A stretch of 35,952 nucleotides of DNA from positions 1 through 35,952 of the IMG/VR virus record IMGVR_UViG_3300045421_000168, one strand, 5' to 3'. The stretch comes from a virus. The translations under genes were made by a program, and so were the position numbers. Position 1 is the stretch's first letter, and every line of letters begins with the position of its first letter. The notes beneath the pieces were generated by a model. The model was not told where the DNA came from. It did not search any database and worked only from the letters and a program-made list of their open reading frames with translations. Shown piece by piece: positions 1-7,656 of the stretch.

Positions 1-260
1 CGGTCCGCACCCGCTTCAGGCAATCCATCTTCGAGGCCTGGGAGCATCGCTGCGCCTATTGCGGCAATCTGGCCGATAGCCTCGATCACATCGTCCCCAA
101 GGTGAAAGGCGGCCAGACCGTGCGCGGTAATCTGGCGCCCGCATGTCTCACATGCAATCGCCGCAAGTCGCACCACGAGGTGATCAGCTGGTGGCGGCAG
201 CAGCCCTACTGGACCGAGGTTGGTCAAGAGCGGCTGATCGATTGGGTGCTTGGCTCGTAG
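1..260 (+). CDS. HNH endonuclease, 5' end missing
   Basis: The reading frame is open from base 3 to the TAG at 258-260, giving the last 85 residues of a protein that begins before the window. It shows a zinc-binding HNH nuclease: CAYCG, then DHIVPKVKGG with the catalytic DH pair, NLAPAC, and CNRRKS, so two CxxC-type metal pairs flank the HNH core. Proteins of this family cut or nick DNA; in cos phages some assist terminase, while others are homing or solitary nucleases. This one faces rightward and converges on the leftward SSB operon, far from the terminase genes, so a packaging role is not supported by position. It resembles small HNH proteins I associate with cyanobacteria and their phages, a weak clue to the host. 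The class is well supported; the role is unknown. Confidence 0.85.
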   Translation, partial: VRTRFRQSIFEAWEHRCAYCGNLADSLDHIVPKVKGGQTVRGNLAPACLTCNRRKSHHEVISWWRQQPYWTEVGQERLIDWVLGS

Positions 261-450
261 AAGCTGCAGTCAGCTGCAAAGGCGGGGCTCTCTTCTGAGG
301 AAGAAGGGCCGGGCCTCCGATACCGCATCTCGGCAGCCACACCCCAGGGCGACTGCAGCGGCGCTTGCCCTTACGGGTGAAGCCGACCCGGTGATGTGAG
401 GTTAGGAGTTCACTTTACCGGTCGGCGCCAGGAACTCAGGAGCGATCACC
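261..450. other. Intergenic region between convergent genes
   Basis: This 190-bp gap lies between the stop of the HNH gene and the stop of the leftward SSB gene. No convincing gene is seen. Short inverted stretches exist (for example CTTC-TGAG-GAAG near 290-305 and two CCGGT words near 390-422), but none has the long stem plus T-run of a clear intrinsic terminator. It probably holds the transcription ends of both flanking units. Confidence 0.4.
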
Positions 451-903
451 TCAGAACGGGATGCCGTCGTCGTCAGGCGGCGACACCAGGTCCTGCTGAC
501 TTGCAGCCACAGTGCCGCGCGATGAGTCGGGCTGCCACTGTTGCTGGGCCGGTGGGGCAGCGGCAGGAGCTTGCTGGCTTTGCTGCTGCTGGCCGCCATC
601 GTTCCACTTCTCGATGTTGTCGGCGGTGAACACCTCGGCGAGCCCCTGGCTGCCATCTCGGCGCGTGAACAGCTCGGGCGGCTCCACCCGGCCGAAACAC
701 ACCACCTTGTCGCCCTTGCGCACGTAGTTGCCTACATACTCTGCAGGCTTGCCCCACAATGCCACCTTCACCCACCTTGCGGGCGCATCTTTCTTGTTTT
801 GCCGCACCGCAATGGTGAAATTGGCGACGGTCTTGCCGCTGTCCAGATACTTCAGCTCAGGGTCTCGGCCGAGGTTTCCGGTGAGTTGTCCGTAGAAAGC
901 CAT
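451..903 (-). CDS. ssb: Single-stranded DNA-binding protein (SSB)
   Basis: The 150-residue protein has an N-terminal OB-fold of SSB type (residues 1-105; starts MAFYGQLTGNLGRDPELKYL, with WVKVALWGKPAEYVGNYVRKGD in the middle). A Gln/Ala/Pro-rich flexible linker follows, and it ends in the acidic tip PPDDDGIPF, the classic SSB peptide that docks replication and repair proteins. It would coat ssDNA during phage replication and recombination. It is the last gene of the leftward recombination operon. Its start lies inside the preceding helix-turn-helix gene (52-nt overlap) and no strong ribosome site is seen, so it may depend on coupled translation. Length is slightly below the usual 160-180 residues of bacterial SSB because the linker is short. 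Identification is firm. Confidence 0.95.
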   Translation of the reverse strand: MAFYGQLTGNLGRDPELKYLDSGKTVANFTIAVRQNKKDAPARWVKVALWGKPAEYVGNYVRKGDKVVCFGRVEPPELFTRRDGSQGLAEVFTADNIEKWNDGGQQQQSQQAPAAAPPAQQQWQPDSSRGTVAASQQDLVSPPDDDGIPF

Positions 904-1082
904 GATGTTGAAAGTTTCTCGAATGCGTGGATCCCCTCGACGGGGTAAAGGACTCTGGTGCCAACCCGAATGAACGGCGGGCCCTTGCCCGCACTTCTCC
1001 AGTTCGCCAGCGTCTGATCACTCAACCGCCAGCGATCTGCCACCTCTTTAGATGTCAAAAACGCTGGAACTGCACTTGCCAT
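852..1082 (-). CDS. Helix-turn-helix (MerR/excisionase-like) DNA-binding protein
   Basis: This 76-residue protein carries a winged helix-turn-helix of the HTH_17/AlpA-excisionase kind: LTSKEVADRWRLSDQTLANW is the helix-turn-helix and PPFIRVGTRVLYPVEGIHAFE the wing. Such proteins act as excisionases, small regulators or accessory DNA-bending factors. I choose the ATG at 1080-1082 because GAGGAG (1091-1096) lies 8 nt upstream; an upstream in-frame GTG at 1091 has no such support. The ribosome site overlaps the stop codon of the RecT-like gene. Its 3' end overlaps the SSB start by 52 nt. No integrase is present here, so excisionase versus regulator cannot be decided. Confidence 0.75.
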   Translation of the reverse strand: MASAVPAFLTSKEVADRWRLSDQTLANWRSAGKGPPFIRVGTRVLYPVEGIHAFEKLSTSWLSTDNSPETSAETLS

Positions 1083-1094
1083 AAGCTGCACTCC

Positions 1095-1853
1095 TCAAAA
1101 CGGATCGTCCTCATCGACGACCTCTACCTCATTGATTGGATTCTGATTTATTTCTGCCGTTTGAATAGGCACCTTCTCGCCAGAATCAGAGATTGTTACC
1201 GCACCGGTTTGGCTTGCTGCTGCGATCTGGAGGTTCAAGTCCGCCACCACTGATGCACTCTCTTGGACCACAGGCGCGGCTTTGCGCACCGTCACCTGCT
1301 CGATCTCCTCCTTCACGCCTAAGCCGAACAGCACCTCAGGCATGTAGAGGTTGATCAGCCGAGTGGCCGAACGCCAGCGCAGCATCTGGCCAGGGATCGA
1401 CTTGTACTTCGGGTTGCGCGTCCAGCCGTCGGCCGCGGCTTCCTTCATGCTGACCGTCGTCTGGATCACCTCGCCGGTCTCGCGCAGCACCGCGCTCGCC
1501 GTCACCTCCAGCGCCTCGCCCTGGCCTTTCTCGGTCCAGCTGATAACGCCTTGAAGCAGGCCGGACTTGTTGGCCCGAGAGATGGCGAACCTGGCGCTGG
1601 TGCTGGGCCGGCCGTTAATGACGCCCGTTTCCTGGAACATCACCATCGGATGTTCGCCCAGCTGCTCGGCGTACATCAGCGCCACCATGCAGCTCTCGGG
1701 CTTGCCCTGGAAGTGCGCCGGCACCATCCCGCTGCGGCTGAATGCCTGAGCGACGCGCCACAGGTGCTCGAAAGCAGCCCCGTCGTGAAGAAAGGCCAGC
1801 GCGCCGGGGCTTTGCTGCTGGCTCGTGGTTGCGAGTGCTGTTGATTCAGTCAT
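1095..1853 (-). CDS. recT: RecT-like ssDNA-annealing recombinase
   Basis: The 252-residue protein resembles phage RecT-type annealing proteins: a helical N-terminus, then ALMYAEQLGEHPMVMFQETGVINGRPSTSA and the signature near residues 145-175 (KSIPGQMLRWRSATRLINLYMPEVLFGLGVKEE). These proteins load on ssDNA made by a partner exonuclease and anneal homologous strands. The partner is the RecE-like gene two genes upstream in the same operon, and SSB lies downstream. The start ATG shares four bases (ATGA) with the stop of the preceding small gene. The last 60 residues are low in complexity and end VVDEDDPF, strikingly like an SSB acidic tip. Family assignment rests on motif recall. Confidence 0.8.
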   Translation of the reverse strand: MTESTALATTSQQQSPGALAFLHDGAAFEHLWRVAQAFSRSGMVPAHFQGKPESCMVALMYAEQLGEHPMVMFQETGVINGRPSTSARFAISRANKSGLLQGVISWTEKGQGEALEVTASAVLRETGEVIQTTVSMKEAAADGWTRNPKYKSIPGQMLRWRSATRLINLYMPEVLFGLGVKEEIEQVTVRKAAPVVQESASVVADLNLQIAAASQTGAVTISDSGEKVPIQTAEINQNPINEVEVVDEDDPF

Positions 1854-2044
1854 TGGGTTCGTTCGTTCATGATGACCTCGATTTGATCAGCGATCTCATC
1901 GAGGGTTGGACATGGCGTCTTGGACGCGTCGTGCATCTCCGCGGTAGTGCGGAGCATCTGCAGAATGGTGCGCGCGCCTTCCTCAAACGCTTGCTGATGA
2001 AGGCGCTGCAGTTGACGGATGGTGAGCCACCGCCCGTCAATCAC
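1850..2044 (-). CDS. Small conserved-looking protein of the recombination operon
   Basis: I do not recognise this protein. The frame can start at an ATG at 2089, but that overlaps the exonuclease by 53 nt. A GTG at 2042-2044 (reading VIDGRWLTIRQLQRLHQQA) overlaps the exonuclease stop by only eight bases and is preferred, giving 64 residues. It is predicted to be mostly helical and charged and has no membrane segment or metal site. The stop shares ATGA with the RecT-like start, so it is translated as part of the recE-recT operon. A small accessory role in recombination is possible from position alone. Confidence 0.55.
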   Translation of the reverse strand: MIDGRWLTIRQLQRLHQQAFEEGARTILQMLRTTAEMHDASKTPCPTLDEIADQIEVIMNERTQ

Positions 2045-2846
2045 GACACCACCCCGGCAGCTCGATCGGCTCTGCCACCAGGTCGCCATAGCCAGGCCAC
2101 TTGCCTGATGCGTGGCACTCGGCCAGCAACGTCATTGCAGCCTCAATGCGCCGCATGCCGGCTGCGATCATCGCGCCGCTCGCGGGGTAAACCGCCACGG
2201 CAAACGGCCGCGTGGTCTCCACTGCAATGGTGAGGAACTGCTGCGCCTCCAGCGCGCCCTGGTTCCAGGCCGCCTGCACGTGATAGTCCAGGTTGGCGAT
2301 GCTTTTGGCGAACTCCACCCGGCTGGCGTCACGCGTCGTCTTGACGTCGACAACGATCCGACGATCCTCGCTGTGCCAGTCCGGCCTGGTTTTGCATTCC
2401 AGGCCCGTGGCTGGATCCTTCCAGGTGTAGCTGGCTTCCCGCCGGCCTGGGAGCTCCAGCAGAAAGCCAGCAGCCGGATGCAACCGGACCGCATCGGCCA
2501 TGCGCCGCACTTGGTCGGCGTCGTCAAGGGTGAGCACGATCTTGCCGGCGCTCTCGCGCTCAAACTCGGCTGCCAGCTCCTTGCCAGCCTTGGTGCGGCG
2601 ATCGAAACTGTGAGGCGGCACTGCAATGTTGCTATCCCACAGCTCTGGCTCTAGCACCGCTGTGTGCAAAGCGGTGCCGATGAGCATCGCTGGCGTCGGC
2701 TCACGCTTTTCGCGGTCCTCCGCCAGGAACTGGTCAAAGTAGTGCAGGGGGCTGCGGCCTAGCACCTTGATCTGGCTGGGGCTAACCGCCTTCAGCGCGT
2801 GGTAGGCCTCGTTGCTAAGGCCCTCGTGATGGATTAGCTCAGGCAT
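2037..2846 (-). CDS. recE: RecE-like PD-(D/E)XK exonuclease
   Basis: The 269-residue protein matches the exonuclease VIII/PDDEXK_12 group. It has an N-terminal SPSQIKVLGRSPLHYF segment and GTALHTAVLEP (about 57-67). The nuclease core has D156 in CKTRPDW and D167-x-K169 in VVDVKTT, followed by the FAKSIANLDYHVQAAW helix. Such enzymes degrade 5' ends of dsDNA processively, leaving 3' ssDNA for the RecT partner encoded downstream. Length fits the catalytic C-terminal domain of RecE without its long N-terminal part. It is the first large gene of the leftward operon and may be coupled to a 22-codon ORF whose stop lies 13 nt inside it. Confidence 0.85.
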   Translation of the reverse strand: MPELIHHEGLSNEAYHALKAVSPSQIKVLGRSPLHYFDQFLAEDREKREPTPAMLIGTALHTAVLEPELWDSNIAVPPHSFDRRTKAGKELAAEFERESAGKIVLTLDDADQVRRMADAVRLHPAAGFLLELPGRREASYTWKDPATGLECKTRPDWHSEDRRIVVDVKTTRDASRVEFAKSIANLDYHVQAAWNQGALEAQQFLTIAVETTRPFAVAVYPASGAMIAAGMRRIEAAMTLLAECHASGKWPGYGDLVAEPIELPGWCRD

Positions 2847-2902
2847 AGGGCATCCTGTGAATAGCGGGGGTCGAGCTCGACCTTAAACATCTCCCGGAAC
2901 AT
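2834..2902 (-). CDS. Possible 22-residue leader peptide upstream of recE
   Basis: A short frame starting MFREMFKVELDPRYSQ runs from ATG 2902-2900 to TAA 2836-2834. It has the best ribosome-binding site of the operon, GGAGG at 2910-2914, 7 nt before the ATG. The larger exonuclease gene, by contrast, has only a weak AGGA before its start, and the two frames overlap by 13 nt. This arrangement suggests translational coupling: ribosomes finishing the leader would re-initiate on the exonuclease. The peptide itself matches nothing I know. It could also be a chance ORF, with the strong site simply left over from another start. Confidence 0.4.
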   Translation of the reverse strand: MFREMFKVELDPRYSQDALCLS

Positions 2903-3007
2903 CACTGCGCCTCCCTGCGAATACCGTCGCATAACGTTACAAAGCATTGATTTCGCGGGATAATCTGCGATCGTTTTGTCACGGTCAACCCCCATACAGG
3001 CCTCTGC
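2903..3007. promoter_or_regulatory. Divergent control region between recombination and replication operons
   Basis: Leftward and rightward operons diverge from here, so both promoters are expected in about 100 bp. For the rightward unit a sigma70-like candidate is GTTACA (2936-2941), a 17-bp spacer and GATAAT (2959-2964). For the leftward unit no convincing -35/-10 pair stands out, although TTGTAA on the minus strand (2939-2944) is a possible -35. No clear repressor palindromes were found. Confidence 0.5.
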
Positions 3008-4405
3008 ATGGCTGTTTCGCTTCGACCCTTTCAAGCTGATGCCGTCGCCGAGATCCGCGGCGCATATATGGCCGGCCACCGCCGCGTGCTGTTTGTTCTG
3101 CCGACCGGCGGCGGCAAGACCTACACGTTCGTCTACATCGCTGAGCAGGCCGCCATCCGCGGCAACCGCGTCTGCATCCTCGTCCACCGCCAAGAACTCG
3201 TGGATCAGGCCAGCCGCTCCCTGCATGCCATCGGCTGCAATCACGGCATCATCGCCAGCGGCTACCGCCAGGACCTCTCCCAAGGCGTGCAGGTGGCCAG
3301 CGTCCAGACCCTAGCCCGGCGCCTTCACCAACTCCCCGCCGACTTCTTCCAGCTGCTGATCGTCGATGAGGCCCACCACGCCGTCGCCGGCACCTGGGCC
3401 AGGGTGCTGGCCGCCATGCCCCGCGCTCACGTCCTGGGCGTCACCGCAACGCCCGAGCGCCTGGACGGCCGCGGCCTTGGCGATCAGTTCGAGCTACTGA
3501 TCGAGGGCCCTGACGCCGCCTGGCTAACCGCGAACGACTTTCTCGTGTCGGCTCGCATATTTGCGCCCCCAGGCATCGACCTCTCGGGCATCAAGCGCTT
3601 CGACACCCGCAAGGGCCACGACGAGGCCGAGGCCCGACTGCGCCAGGGCCAGGCCATGGGCGATGCCGTCACGCACTATCGCCGCTCGATTAAGCCGCAC
3701 CACAACGGCACCGCTATCGCCTTCTGCGTTTCCGTCGCGCACGCCGACGCAATGGCCGAAACCTTCCGCACCCAGGGTATCGCCGCCGCCATGCTCGATG
3801 GCTCAATGGATCGCAACCAACGCCGCCGCCTCATCAACGACCTTAGCGCCGGTGTGCTCAAGGTGCTCACCTCCTGCGACATCGTTTCCGAAGGCACCGA
3901 CATTCCATCCGTCACCGGCGCAATCCTGCTGCGACCCACCGACAGCCTGGGCCTGCATCTGCAGCAGGTCGGCCGCGTGCTCAGGCCCTGTCCAGGCAAA
4001 ACCCACGCGATCGTTAACGACCACGTCGGCAACACGCTCCGCCACGGCCGCCCCACCGATCCCCGCGACTGGAGCCTTGAGGGACGCACCAAGCGCGGCA
4101 AGCGCTCAGCATCCAATGCCTTGCCGGTGAAAGTCTGCCCGCAGTGCTTCGCCGCCATGCTCTCCTCCGTCGCTATCTGCATCGATTGCGGCTTCAAGTT
4201 CCCGACCGTCCAGCGCCGTGAGCTCACCGTCGTCGATGGTGACCTGCAGGAGCTGCCAGCTTCCGTGATCGCACGCCGTCGCCGCGTCGAGGTGGGCCAG
4301 GCACGCACACGCGAAGAGCTCGAAGCCATCCGCTTGGAGCGTAACTACTCTCGCGGCTGGACCGATCACATCTTGAGGGCACGGAATGGCAGGGCGTTCA
4401 GATGA
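3008..4405 (+). CDS. DEAD/DEAH-box (SF2) helicase with zinc ribbon
   Basis: A 465-residue superfamily 2 helicase. RecA-like domain 1 has LRPFQADAV, Walker A LPTGGGKT (31-38), Walker B DEAH (120-123) and TAT (146-148). Domain 2 has FCVSVAHADAMAETF, a TSCDIVSEGTDIPS motif V and LQQVGRVLRP motif VI. A C-terminal CPQC...CIDCGF zinc ribbon (about 376-396) precedes a basic tail. Proteins of this Rad25/UvsW-like type remodel forks, recombination intermediates or R-loops. It leads the rightward replication operon and overlaps the following VRR-NUC gene by 20 nt, suggesting a helicase-nuclease pair. All core ATPase motifs are intact. Confidence 0.9.
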   Translation: MAVSLRPFQADAVAEIRGAYMAGHRRVLFVLPTGGGKTYTFVYIAEQAAIRGNRVCILVHRQELVDQASRSLHAIGCNHGIIASGYRQDLSQGVQVASVQTLARRLHQLPADFFQLLIVDEAHHAVAGTWARVLAAMPRAHVLGVTATPERLDGRGLGDQFELLIEGPDAAWLTANDFLVSARIFAPPGIDLSGIKRFDTRKGHDEAEARLRQGQAMGDAVTHYRRSIKPHHNGTAIAFCVSVAHADAMAETFRTQGIAAAMLDGSMDRNQRRRLINDLSAGVLKVLTSCDIVSEGTDIPSVTGAILLRPTDSLGLHLQQVGRVLRPCPGKTHAIVNDHVGNTLRHGRPTDPRDWSLEGRTKRGKRSASNALPVKVCPQCFAAMLSSVAICIDCGFKFPTVQRRELTVVDGDLQELPASVIARRRRVEVGQARTREELEAIRLERNYSRGWTDHILRARNGRAFR

Positions 4406-4736
4406 GCTGGCGGTCCAGAACGCCATCCGCCTCAAGTTCGGTTCTGGCCCCTCGCGCCTCTGGCGCAACAACACCGGCGCGCTCAAGGACGCATCCGGCC
4501 GCCTGGTGCGCTACGGCCTCTGCCCAGGCAGCTCAGACCTCATCGGTCTGCGAACTCGTGTCATCACCGAAATCGACCTCGGCCATCGCTTCGCGCAGTT
4601 CGTCGCCATCGAAGTCAAGGACCAGGGCCGCCTCACCGCCGAGCAGCGCGCTTTCCTCACCATGGTCACACAGGCCGGCGGCCTTGCTGGCGTCGCGCGC
4701 TCAACCGCTGAAGCCCGCTGCATCCTGGGACTGTAA
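4386..4736 (+). CDS. VRR-NUC domain nuclease
   Basis: The 116-residue protein is a minimal VRR-NUC domain of the PD-(D/E)XK superfamily. Visible motifs are an N-terminal Q/N-A-I helix, LWRNNTGAL, CPGSSDLIGL with the catalytic Asp, and FVAIEVKDQGRLTAEQRAFL with the E-x-K pair and trailing Gln. Stand-alone viral versions cut branched DNA such as Holliday junctions. It overlaps the helicase gene by 20 nt and probably works with it on replication or recombination intermediates. Length is typical of single-domain phage members. Confidence 0.88.
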   Translation: MAGRSDELAVQNAIRLKFGSGPSRLWRNNTGALKDASGRLVRYGLCPGSSDLIGLRTRVITEIDLGHRFAQFVAIEVKDQGRLTAEQRAFLTMVTQAGGLAGVARSTAEARCILGL

Positions 4737-4806
4737 CGATGCGTTACACCAGCCTCGCTTGTGCGCGCCAATGCCCGTAGCGTCCGGGAGCACCCTGGCA
4801 TCAGCC

Positions 4807-5052
4807 ATGACGATCAAACCCGAAACAGCCATCCACCAGCTCCGCAAGCTCTACCGCGACGCGCACCACTGCGAGCCCGCCACTGATCAGCACGCCATCG
4901 ACTGGGCCGCAAAACCCGAGAGATGGGCCGAGTACGAAATACGTTTTCACAACAAATCCTGGTACGTCTGCGAGGCCACCGTGCGTGAAGCGCGTCGTCT
5001 GCACAACCGCATCCAGGCCGCCAACCTGCCTCTGCAGCAGGAGGCTCAGTGA
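4807..5052 (+). CDS. Small unknown protein of the replication operon
   Basis: An 81-residue protein beginning MTIKPETAIHQLRKLYRDAH. It is soluble and helical, with an aromatic-rich middle (RWAEYEIRFHNKSWYVCEA) followed by a basic helix. I do not recognise a family. The start is uncertain: another in-frame ATG at 4771 would add 12 residues, and neither has a strong ribosome site. The stop overlaps the next gene's start region. Position between a nuclease and the primase suggests a replication accessory, nothing more. Confidence 0.55.
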   Translation: MTIKPETAIHQLRKLYRDAHHCEPATDQHAIDWAAKPERWAEYEIRFHNKSWYVCEATVREARRLHNRIQAANLPLQQEAQ

Positions 5053-5249
5053 TGTTCGGAACACGCCGCAAGCAGCCCCCGATGCTTCCCTTCACCGTCA
5101 CAGCTCGGCGTCAAGACAAACCGCCAATCCGCATAGGCATCATCGCCCCATCAGTTGTCGACGCCACCCTTATCGCTCAGGAGCTGTTCCCTAATCAAAT
5201 CATCAGCATCGCATCCATTGAGCCTAAATGGCAGGACGACCCAGCATGA
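5052..5249 (+). CDS. Small unknown protein
   Basis: A 65-residue protein starting at ATG 5052 behind a good ribosome site (GGAGG at 5040-5044, 7 nt upstream). The ATG shares its first base with the preceding TGA. The N-terminus is basic, followed by a hydrophobic beta-like stretch (IRIGIIAPSVVDATLIAQEL) resembling a small alpha/beta unit. No family is recognised. It overlaps the next gene by four bases if that starts at 5246. Confidence 0.55.
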   Translation: MFGTRRKQPPMLPFTVTARRQDKPPIRIGIIAPSVVDATLIAQELFPNQIISIASIEPKWQDDPA

Positions 5250-5449
5250 CCACCGACACTGAACTGCGCGTCCTTGAGCTGCGGGACTCCGTGGCTTGGG
5301 CTGCTGGCGTCGGCTACGAACGCCGCCGCATTGGCGAGGTGCTTAGGCAGCGTGCATTGCTTTTAGAACACATGCCGGGTTCCACACCGCGTGTGGTCGT
5401 TAAAGAGCTCCGCCGCTTGGCGGATGACATCGACCGGGAACCGACTTGA
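5246..5449 (+). CDS. Small unknown helical protein
   Basis: A 67-residue, highly charged, mostly helical protein (MTTDTELRVLELRDSVAWAA...). The ATG at 5246 shares ATGA with the stop of the previous gene and has AGGAC upstream, so it is preferred over the in-frame ATG at 5228. The stop is 3 nt before the primase start, placing it firmly in the operon. Function unknown; a small adaptor or regulator of the primase is possible only from its position. Confidence 0.55.
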   Translation: MTTDTELRVLELRDSVAWAAGVGYERRRIGEVLRQRALLLEHMPGSTPRVVVKELRRLADDIDREPT

Positions 5450-5452
5450 CGC

Positions 5453-7651
5453 ATGACGCTGCTCGATCAACTCCAGGCCTTGCCTGATGACTGGGCACTA
5501 GTCGCAGTGGGCAACAACAAGCGCCCCTACCAACTCAACTGGCAAAACAGCCCACTCACCAAAGATCAAGCCGCGGCCGAGATCCGATCAGGTCGAGCCA
5601 AGGGCATTGGTGTTCTCGCTGGCCCTGCATCCGGGGGCCTGCTGTTCGTCGATCACGACGGCATCAGCGCCACCGAGGTCCTAGAGCGCATCGGCGCGCC
5701 TTTGCGCGAGCTTCCTAAATCCATCGCAGTCACATCAGGCCGTGACGGCCGCTTTCAGATTGCCTACCGCGTTCCAGTCCAGTTTTGGCAGGCAATGGTC
5801 GGCCGACGCGTCATTAAGTCCGGCAAAGAGGACGCCGAAGGCAAGGCAGAGCAGTTGGAGCTTCGCTGGGTTGGCTGCCAGTCCGTGGTCATTGGCGCGC
5901 ACCCCACCACTTCCGGTTACCGCTGGCTCAAAAGCCGCGCGCCTTATGAGCAGGCCTTGGCCGACGCGCCCCTGGTGCTCATCGAGCAAATGCTCGACAC
6001 CCCCGACCCCAAGTTTGCACCGCTTCTGTCCCAGCAGGCGGCGGGGCCGCCTGCTGCACCCGCGATCGCCGGCGAGGTGCCCTTCCTCGACTTCATCACA
6101 CGCGACAGCCGCCAGCTGATCGAATCCGGCGGCGCACCCGGCCAGTGGAACGACGATCAGCTCCGCCTTGCGCTTGACCTCAAGGGCACCGAGACCTGGT
6201 TGCTAGCTCAAGGCGTCAGGCCCAACCTCAGCGCCTCCGGCGCCTTCGCCCTGCACGTCGCAGCAGCACGCAACAAGGCCCGCGACTTTGACGAGAAGAA
6301 GGCCTGGCATCGCTTTAACGGCGCCGACAAGCACAGCCCGCACCCGGCCACGCCGATCGAGAAGCTCCTGCAGCGCCTCGCTTTCCACACCCGCACCACC
6401 AGGCCGCTCCTGCCATCACCGGCGCCGCACCGCCAGCAGCCGGAGCAGCCCGAGCCCGTCGCCCCTGCAGCGCCAGCGTCGGAGCAGCCCTACGCACCCT
6501 CCTTCTCCAAGCCCAACAAGCTTGAAGCCGGTGAGCTGCTCGCCATGCTCCGCAATCAAGCCGCCGGCGGCCGCATACGCTTCAACCGCTACTCTCAGCA
6601 GGTCGAGCTCGACGGCAGCGTTCTCGAAGGCGCTGAGCGCTTTTACCTCACCCTCGCCGAGCAGGGCTTCAAGGTTTCGAAGGATCTCGCCCTCGATTGC
6701 CTTATTCAGGTCGCCCACGAGAACCCCTACGACCCCGTCCGCCTGTACCTTGAACACGTCGCAGCCACCGTCAGCCCCACCTACATCGGCGGCCTCGCAA
6801 CCGCTTACCTCCGCCCCGAAGACGCCGCAGCCAGCGAGCCCACGCTCTACGACCAAATGCTTCGCTGCACGCTGATCGGCGCCGTCCGGCGCATCTTCGA
6901 GCCCGGCTGCAAGCACGACACCGCCTGCGTGCTCATGGGTGACCAGGGCGCCCGCAAGTCCTCGTTCTGGTCGGCCCTCGGCGGCCCCTTCTTCTCCGAC
7001 GCCCTGGGCGATATCAGCTCAAAGGACGACCTGATGGTGCTCCACCGCTCTTGGATCATGGAATGGGCTGAGCTCGATCACATCACCGGCCGCAAGCACG
7101 CTGGCCACGTGAAAGCCTTCCTTAGCCAGTCGACCGACCTGTTCCGCGTCCCCTACGGTAAGGCCACCGAGGCCTTTCCCCGCCGCGGCATCATCGTCGG
7201 CTCGACCAACCGCTCCACCGGCTTCCTGGTGGACGACACCGGCAACCGCCGCTTCTGGGTCATCCCTACCACCCTCACCGAAGCCGACCCGATCGACACC
7301 GGCACCCTCATGGCCGAACGCGACGCCATTTGGTCCGCAGCCGTTTACGCCTACCGCGCTGGCGAGGCCAATTACCTCCCCGCGCACCTGGCCGACCAGG
7401 TCAACCAGGAGAACGAGGGCTACCGCGTCGACAACCCCTGGCTGCCGGCTGTGCAGCAGTGGCTCGACCAGCGCGTCTTTGGCGAGCAAGTCACCACCGA
7501 GCGCATCCTCATTGAGGCCATCCAAAAGCCCATCGAGCGGCAGACCCGCGCCGATCAAATGGCCGTCGCAGATCTGCTCAGCACCCTCGGCTACGCCCAG
7601 AAGCGCATCAGACAGGAGGGCGTCCGCGCGCGCGTCTGGGTCAAGCCCTGA
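5453..7651 (+). CDS. Primase-polymerase / VirE-type ATPase replication protein
   Basis: A 732-residue replication initiator-like protein. The N-terminus (about 1-190) is a bifunctional primase/polymerase (Prim-Pol) domain: KGIGVLAGPASGGLLFVDHDG carries the metal-binding acidic residues, followed by the SGRDGRFQIAYRV strand. A PriCT-like helical region (about 215-300) and a Pro/Ala-rich linker (about 320-350) follow. The C-terminal half is a VirE/VapE-type P-loop ATPase: GDQGARKSSFW (about 496-506), Walker B region HRSWIMEWAELDH, and GSTNRSTGFLVDDTGNRRFWVIP with the arginine-finger region. The usual Gly before Lys in Walker A is Arg (GARKS), which is odd. It probably primes and unwinds phage DNA. 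A 9-bp repeat array starts just after its stop, matching initiator-next-to-origin logic. Confidence 0.85.
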   Translation: MTLLDQLQALPDDWALVAVGNNKRPYQLNWQNSPLTKDQAAAEIRSGRAKGIGVLAGPASGGLLFVDHDGISATEVLERIGAPLRELPKSIAVTSGRDGRFQIAYRVPVQFWQAMVGRRVIKSGKEDAEGKAEQLELRWVGCQSVVIGAHPTTSGYRWLKSRAPYEQALADAPLVLIEQMLDTPDPKFAPLLSQQAAGPPAAPAIAGEVPFLDFITRDSRQLIESGGAPGQWNDDQLRLALDLKGTETWLLAQGVRPNLSASGAFALHVAAARNKARDFDEKKAWHRFNGADKHSPHPATPIEKLLQRLAFHTRTTRPLLPSPAPHRQQPEQPEPVAPAAPASEQPYAPSFSKPNKLEAGELLAMLRNQAAGGRIRFNRYSQQVELDGSVLEGAERFYLTLAEQGFKVSKDLALDCLIQVAHENPYDPVRLYLEHVAATVSPTYIGGLATAYLRPEDAAASEPTLYDQMLRCTLIGAVRRIFEPGCKHDTACVLMGDQGARKSSFWSALGGPFFSDALGDISSKDDLMVLHRSWIMEWAELDHITGRKHAGHVKAFLSQSTDLFRVPYGKATEAFPRRGIIVGSTNRSTGFLVDDTGNRRFWVIPTTLTEADPIDTGTLMAERDAIWSAAVYAYRAGEANYLPAHLADQVNQENEGYRVDNPWLPAVQQWLDQRVFGEQVTTERILIEAIQKPIERQTRADQMAVADLLSTLGYAQKRIRQEGVRARVWVKP

Positions 7652-7656
7652 AGCGT

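Noticed and set aside
4402-4806. N-terminal extension of the small protein at 4807
   Set aside because: It runs in another frame over the VRR-NUC gene and gives Ser/Ala/Arg-rich sequence.
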